Under the pieces are notes generated by a model. That model was given only the letters and a program-made list of their open reading frames with translations. It searched no databases and was not told the origin of the DNA. A stretch of DNA of 15,726 nucleotides from an uncultured Eubacteriales bacterium (GTDB lineage Bacteria > Bacillota > Clostridia > Oscillospirales > Oscillospiraceae), in NCBI GenBank assembly GCA_900556535.1, contig USPI01000012.1:1-15726 (forward strand). The letters are read 5' to 3'. Each line of letters opens with the position of its first letter. Position 1 is the first letter of the stretch. The position numbers and the translations under genes are program-made. Positions 12,890 to 15,726 of this stretch are shown in pieces.

Positions 12890-12961
12890 TTAGAGCAGCC
12901 CCGCTTATGCGGATTTAAATAAAGTTAGCAAAAAGCAAAAATAAAGAAAAGAGGTAGCAAC

Positions 12962-13171
12962 ATGGTAAAGGTAACCATCAATGAGAACCTGTGCAAGGGC
13001 TGCGGCCTGTGTGCCAGAGCTTGCCCCAAGGGTTGCATTGAACTTTCCAAGGCAAAAATCAACGCAAAAGGCTATCACCCGGCAGAGGTCGTAAAACCTG
13101 AAGAGTGCATCGGCTGCGCATCCTGCGCACGCACTTGCCCCGACGTGGTGATCCACATCGAGAAGGATTAA
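12962..13171 (+). CDS. korD: 2-oxoacid:ferredoxin oxidoreductase delta subunit (2[4Fe-4S] ferredoxin)
   Basis: A 69-residue bacterial-type ferredoxin with two cluster motifs: CKGCGLCARACPKGC (residues 11-25) and CIGCASCARTCPDVV (46-60). It carries electrons from the thiamine site of the KorAB complex to external ferredoxin. This short form without other domains, immediately ahead of the alpha gene (13 bases), is standard for delta subunits of Kor/Vor enzymes. Its ribosome site is GAGG at 12951-12954. Symbol by convention; Vor and Kor delta subunits cannot be separated by eye. Confidence 0.9.
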   Translation: MVKVTINENLCKGCGLCARACPKGCIELSKAKINAKGYHPAEVVKPEECIGCASCARTCPDVVIHIEKD

Positions 13172-13184
13172 GGAGGAAATTATA

Positions 13185-14270
13185 ATGGCAAAAACTCTTA
13201 TGAAGGGTAGCGAAGCTATTGCAGAGGCAGCCATCAGAGCCGGCGCTCGTTATTTCTTCGGCTATCCCATCACCCCGCAGACTGAGATCCCCGAATATAT
13301 GTCCGCACGTATGTTTGATCCCGACGTCAACGGCTGCTTCCTGCAGGCAGAGTCCGAGGTCGCTGCGATCAACATGATCTACGGCGCAGCCGGCACCGGC
13401 GCCCGTGCAATCACTTCCTCCTCCAGCCCCGGTATATCCCTGAAGCAGGAGGGTATCTCCTACTGCGCAGGCGCAATGCTTCCCTGCGTCATCCTGAACG
13501 TAATGCGCGGCGGCCCCGGCCTCGGCAACATTCAGGCTTCCCAGGGCGACTACTTCCAGGCTGTCAAGGGCGGCGGCAACGGCGACTACCATCTGCTGAC
13601 CTACGCTCCCTCCTCCGTTCAGGAAGCTGTTGATATCATGATGTTCGCATACGACAAGGCCGAGCAGTACCGCATCCCCGTTCTGTTCATCGCAGACGGC
13701 ATCATCGCTCAGATGATGGAGCCTGTTGAGATGCCCGAGATGGTCGATTTCAAGATCGATCCCGAGAAGAAGCCCTGGGCTTGCACCGGCTGGAAGCCCG
13801 GCGACGATCCCGCAAAGCGCGGCGTCATCAATTCCATCTACATCGACACCGAGTCCCTGTCCGAGCATAACGCAGAGCTTCAGGCTATGTATGCAGAGGT
13901 CACCAAGAACGAGCAGATGTGGGAAAACTACAACCTCGAGGGTGCAGAGTATGTCATCACCGCATTCGGCACCGTCGCTCGTATCGCAAAGTCCGCTATC
14001 GATCAGCTCAAGGCTGAGGGCATCAACGTCGGTCTGGTTCGCCCCATCACCGTATGGCCCTTCCCGTACGAGGCTGTTAAGCAGGCTGCCTGCGCTGACG
14101 GCGTAAAGGCAGTTCTCGACGTCGAGCTGAACGAAGGCCAGATGCTCGAGGACGTAAAAATTGCAATTAACGGCGCAAAGCCCATTGATTTCTTCGGCCA
14201 CCTCGGCTCTCAGATGCCCACCACCGACGAGATCGTTGCAAAGATCAAGAGCATGAAGGAGGGTAAATAA
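13185..14270 (+). CDS. korA: 2-oxoacid:ferredoxin oxidoreductase alpha subunit (KorA/VorB type)
   Basis: A 361-residue subunit holding the pyrimidine-binding and transketolase C-like domains of the enzyme that oxidatively decarboxylates 2-oxoacids with CoA to acyl-CoA, CO2 and reduced ferredoxin. Seen are the family start LMKGSEAIAEAAIRAG (5-20), GYPITPQTEIPEYM (25-38), AESEVAAINMIYGAAGTGAR (55-74) and MRGGPGLGN (108-116). The C-terminal half has VRPITVWPFP. A strong AAGGAGG site (13170-13176) precedes ATG 13185. Databases often name this type VorB (2-oxoisovalerate), while others call it KorA (2-oxoglutarate). Substrate cannot be decided from sequence reading. Codon use here is noticeably more uniform than in the B12 operon, fitting high expression. 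Confidence 0.92.
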   Translation: MAKTLMKGSEAIAEAAIRAGARYFFGYPITPQTEIPEYMSARMFDPDVNGCFLQAESEVAAINMIYGAAGTGARAITSSSSPGISLKQEGISYCAGAMLPCVILNVMRGGPGLGNIQASQGDYFQAVKGGGNGDYHLLTYAPSSVQEAVDIMMFAYDKAEQYRIPVLFIADGIIAQMMEPVEMPEMVDFKIDPEKKPWACTGWKPGDDPAKRGVINSIYIDTESLSEHNAELQAMYAEVTKNEQMWENYNLEGAEYVITAFGTVARIAKSAIDQLKAEGINVGLVRPITVWPFPYEAVKQAACADGVKAVLDVELNEGQMLEDVKIAINGAKPIDFFGHLGSQMPTTDEIVAKIKSMKEGK

Positions 14271-15032
14271 ATGTCCGTAGTATTTGAGAGAACCAAACTC
14301 CTTACCGACAAGACTTTCCACTACTGCCCCGGCTGCAACCACGGCATCATTCATCGCCTGGTAGCAGAGTCCATCGAGGAGCTCGAAAAGGAAGGCGTTA
14401 TCGAAGAAGGTAAGGTCATCGGCGTAGCACCTGTCGGCTGCTCCGTATTTGCATATGATTACTTTAACTGCGATATGTACGAAGCCGCTCACGGCCGCGC
14501 ACCCGCAGTTGCAACCGGCGCAAAGCGCGTCGTCGGCAAGGACACCCTCGTATTCACCTACCAGGGCGACGGCGACCTCGCTTCCATCGGTACCGCAGAG
14601 ATCGTTCACGCAGCACACCGCGGTGAGCACATCTGCACCATTTTCGTCAACAACGCTATCTACGGCATGACCGGCGGTCAGATGGCTCCTACCACCCTCG
14701 TTGGTCAGAAGACCACCACCTCTCCCAAGGGCCGTGACGAGGCATGGTGCGGCGCACCTATCCGCGTGTCCGAGATGCTCGCGACCATCCCCGGCTCCTA
14801 CTATATCGAGCGCTGCGCTGTTAACAACAACGCCAACATCATGAAGACCAAGAAGGCCATCAAAAAGGCATTCACCTATCAGATGCAGGGCAAGGGCTTC
14901 TGCCTGATCGAAGTCCTCTCCACCTGCCCGACCAACTGGGGCCTCAGCCCGATCGAGGCAATGAAGTGGCTCGAAGAGAATATGATCCCCTATTATCCCC
15001 TCGGCGTAAAGAAAGACAAGGAGGCCGAATAA
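14271..15032 (+). CDS. korB: 2-oxoacid:ferredoxin oxidoreductase beta subunit (thiamine pyrophosphate binding)
   Basis: A 253-residue subunit that binds thiamine pyrophosphate. The N-terminal [14 protein letters not shown] (17-30) is the family signature for substrate/cofactor contact. The TPP motif begins at [10 protein letters not shown] (99-108) and continues to [11 protein letters not shown] (127-137). [15 protein letters not shown] follows, as in Kor/Vor beta chains. No ferredoxin domain is fused. The ATG directly abuts the alpha stop (TAA then ATG) with AGGAGG at 14257-14262, ensuring co-translation. It pairs with KorA to form the catalytic core. Confidence 0.93.
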   Translation: MSVVFERTKLLTDKTFHYCPGCNHGIIHRLVAESIEELEKEGVIEEGKVIGVAPVGCSVFAYDYFNCDMYEAAHGRAPAVATGAKRVVGKDTLVFTYQGDGDLASIGTAEIVHAAHRGEHICTIFVNNAIYGMTGGQMAPTTLVGQKTTTSPKGRDEAWCGAPIRVSEMLATIPGSYYIERCAVNNNANIMKTKKAIKKAFTYQMQGKGFCLIEVLSTCPTNWGLSPIEAMKWLEENMIPYYPLGVKKDKEAE

Positions 15033-15033
15033 T

Positions 15034-15576
15034 ATGAAAAAAGAGTTTATATTCGCAGGCTTCGGCGGTCAGGGTATGCTTCTGATCGGTAAGTTCCTTG
15101 CAATGGCTTGCATGCTCGACGGCAAGCACGTTTCTTGGCTGCCTTCCTACGGCCCCGAGATGCGCGGCGGTACCGCTAACTGCTCCGTTATCGTTTCCGA
15201 CGATCCCGTTGCTTCTCCTCTGGTCGACCAGGCTGATGTTGTCGTCGCCATGAACCGTCCTTCCATGGATAAGTTCGAGTCCCACGTTAAGCCCGGCGGC
15301 GTTCTGGTCGTCAACAGCTCTCTGATCGACCGCAAGGCAGAGCGCAGCGACATCAAGGTTGTCTACTGTGACGCAAACCGCCTCGCAGAAAAAGTCGGCA
15401 ACCCCAAGGGCGCAAACGTCGCTATCCTGGGCGCACTGCTTCAGAAGGCTCCCGTCGTTGACGACGAGAAGATGAGCGAAGCCATCCGCATCGAGCTCGG
15501 CGAGCGCAAGGCAAAGTTCCTGCCCGGCAACATGGCTGCCCTTCAGGCAGGCAAGGACGACGCCGCAAAGCAGTAA
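15034..15576 (+). CDS. korC: 2-oxoacid:ferredoxin oxidoreductase gamma subunit
   Basis: A 180-residue subunit of the family fold with FAGFGGQGMLLIGKFLA (7-23), WLPSYGPEMRGGTANCSV (35-52) and ADVVVAMNRPSMDKF (67-81), all characteristic of gamma chains, which bind part of CoA. AAGGAGG (15018-15024) overlaps the last codons of korB, and one base separates the two genes. It is the last gene of the cluster, followed by a terminator. With the three genes before it, it completes a four-subunit enzyme in the order delta-alpha-beta-gamma. Confidence 0.93.
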   Translation: MKKEFIFAGFGGQGMLLIGKFLAMACMLDGKHVSWLPSYGPEMRGGTANCSVIVSDDPVASPLVDQADVVVAMNRPSMDKFESHVKPGGVLVVNSSLIDRKAERSDIKVVYCDANRLAEKVGNPKGANVAILGALLQKAPVVDDEKMSEAIRIELGERKAKFLPGNMAALQAGKDDAAKQ

Positions 15577-15591
15577 TTTAAAATGTTCTTA

Positions 15592-15626
15592 TAAAGGTAC
15601 GATCTTTGATCGTACCTTTATTTTTT
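15592..15626 (+). terminator. Strong intrinsic terminator after korC
   Basis: TAAAGGTACGATC (15592-15604) and GATCGTACCTTTA (15608-15620) form a perfect 13-base stem with a TTT loop, followed by six T (15621-15626). It is 15 bases past the gamma-subunit stop. The A-rich 5' flank is modest, so it is chiefly directed rightward. Confidence 0.93.
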
Positions 15627-15654
15627 CGCAAAAGGATTGTTTCTGCTATGGAAA

Positions 15655-15726
15655 ACGACCGCGCAGCAGGGGAGCTTGAGGGGTAGCGAAGCGGCGGCGC
15701 GGGAGTGAATGACATGCCGGGGGCAT
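15655..15726. repeat. Possible dispersed intergenic repeat, cut by the window edge
   Basis: After the terminator there is no gene with a ribosome site; a 12-codon frame (15648-15686) is not convincing. The GC- and purine-rich text GCTTGAGGGGTAGCGAAGCG, followed by GGGAGTGAATGACATGCC, resembles dispersed non-coding repeats I associate with Oscillospirales genomes. It ends in an inverted repeat ATGCC-GGG-GGCAT (15714-15726) whose outer arm GAC would pair with bases beyond the window. This is recall plus a partial palindrome, so weak. Confidence 0.3.

Noticed and set aside
12901..12912. Small hairpin CCGC-TTAT-GCGG between the ATPase and ferredoxin genes as a terminator
   Set aside because: The stem is only four bases and is followed by ATTTAAAT, not a T-tract. 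Read-through is more likely.
13059..14630. A minus-strand open frame of 523 codons opposite korD, korA and korB
   Set aside because: It covers three clearly recognised + genes, has no family motifs, and is Cys/Asp/Gly-rich as expected from antisense reading.
1..15726. CRISPR array, tRNA, rRNA or insertion-sequence transposase
   Set aside because: I saw no direct repeat-spacer pattern, cloverleaf, rRNA text or transposase motif. The only mobile-element hint is the short relaxase-like scrap at the left edge.

Overview
The window looks like chromosome of a strictly anaerobic, monoderm Clostridia, most like gut Oscillospirales/Ruminococcaceae. Grounds: strong GGAGG-type ribosome binding sites; a surface protein with three SLH wall-anchoring repeats; a lipobox lipoprotein; an ECF vitamin transporter; a spermidine-type ABC transporter; and a ferredoxin-dependent 2-oxoacid oxidoreductase. 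The assignment is inferred from gene families only. All intact genes lie on the + strand.

Layout. (1) 1-741: the left edge carries a minus-strand scrap resembling the C-terminal part of an integrative-element relaxase, abutting an RluA-family pseudouridine synthase that has lost its 5' end. The junction lies near 58-76. (2) 742-4920: a sigma-A-type promoter, an intrinsic terminator-like hairpin in the presumed leader, then potA-potB-potC-potD for spermidine/putrescine uptake, closed by a terminator. (3) 4919-11876: a promoter, a cobalamin (B12) riboswitch, a 13-codon ORF, and five tightly packed genes, closed by a terminator. The genes encode a secreted PQQ-like beta-propeller/EF-hand/DUF4430-like/SLH protein, a DUF4430 (transcobalamin-like) lipoprotein, EcfT, a fused double EcfA ATPase, and an S component. 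(4) 12075-15626: a promoter, an unusual P-loop ATPase of unknown function, then the delta-alpha-beta-gamma subunits of a 2-oxoacid:ferredoxin oxidoreductase (Kor/Vor type), closed by a perfect-stem terminator. (5) 15627-15726: no gene; the start of what looks like a dispersed palindromic repeat.

The most interesting part is region 3. It reads as a complete corrinoid capture and import pathway for a Gram-positive cell. The riboswitch should shut expression when cobalamin is plentiful. The SLH-anchored propeller and the DUF4430 lipoprotein would catch corrinoid at the wall and membrane. The dedicated ECF transporter would import it. A surface beta-propeller feeding a B12 importer is reminiscent of BtuG in Bacteroides, but here it is joined to an intrinsic-factor-like fold and a wall anchor. 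The link to B12 rests on the riboswitch and domain families; direct binding by the surface proteins is inference.
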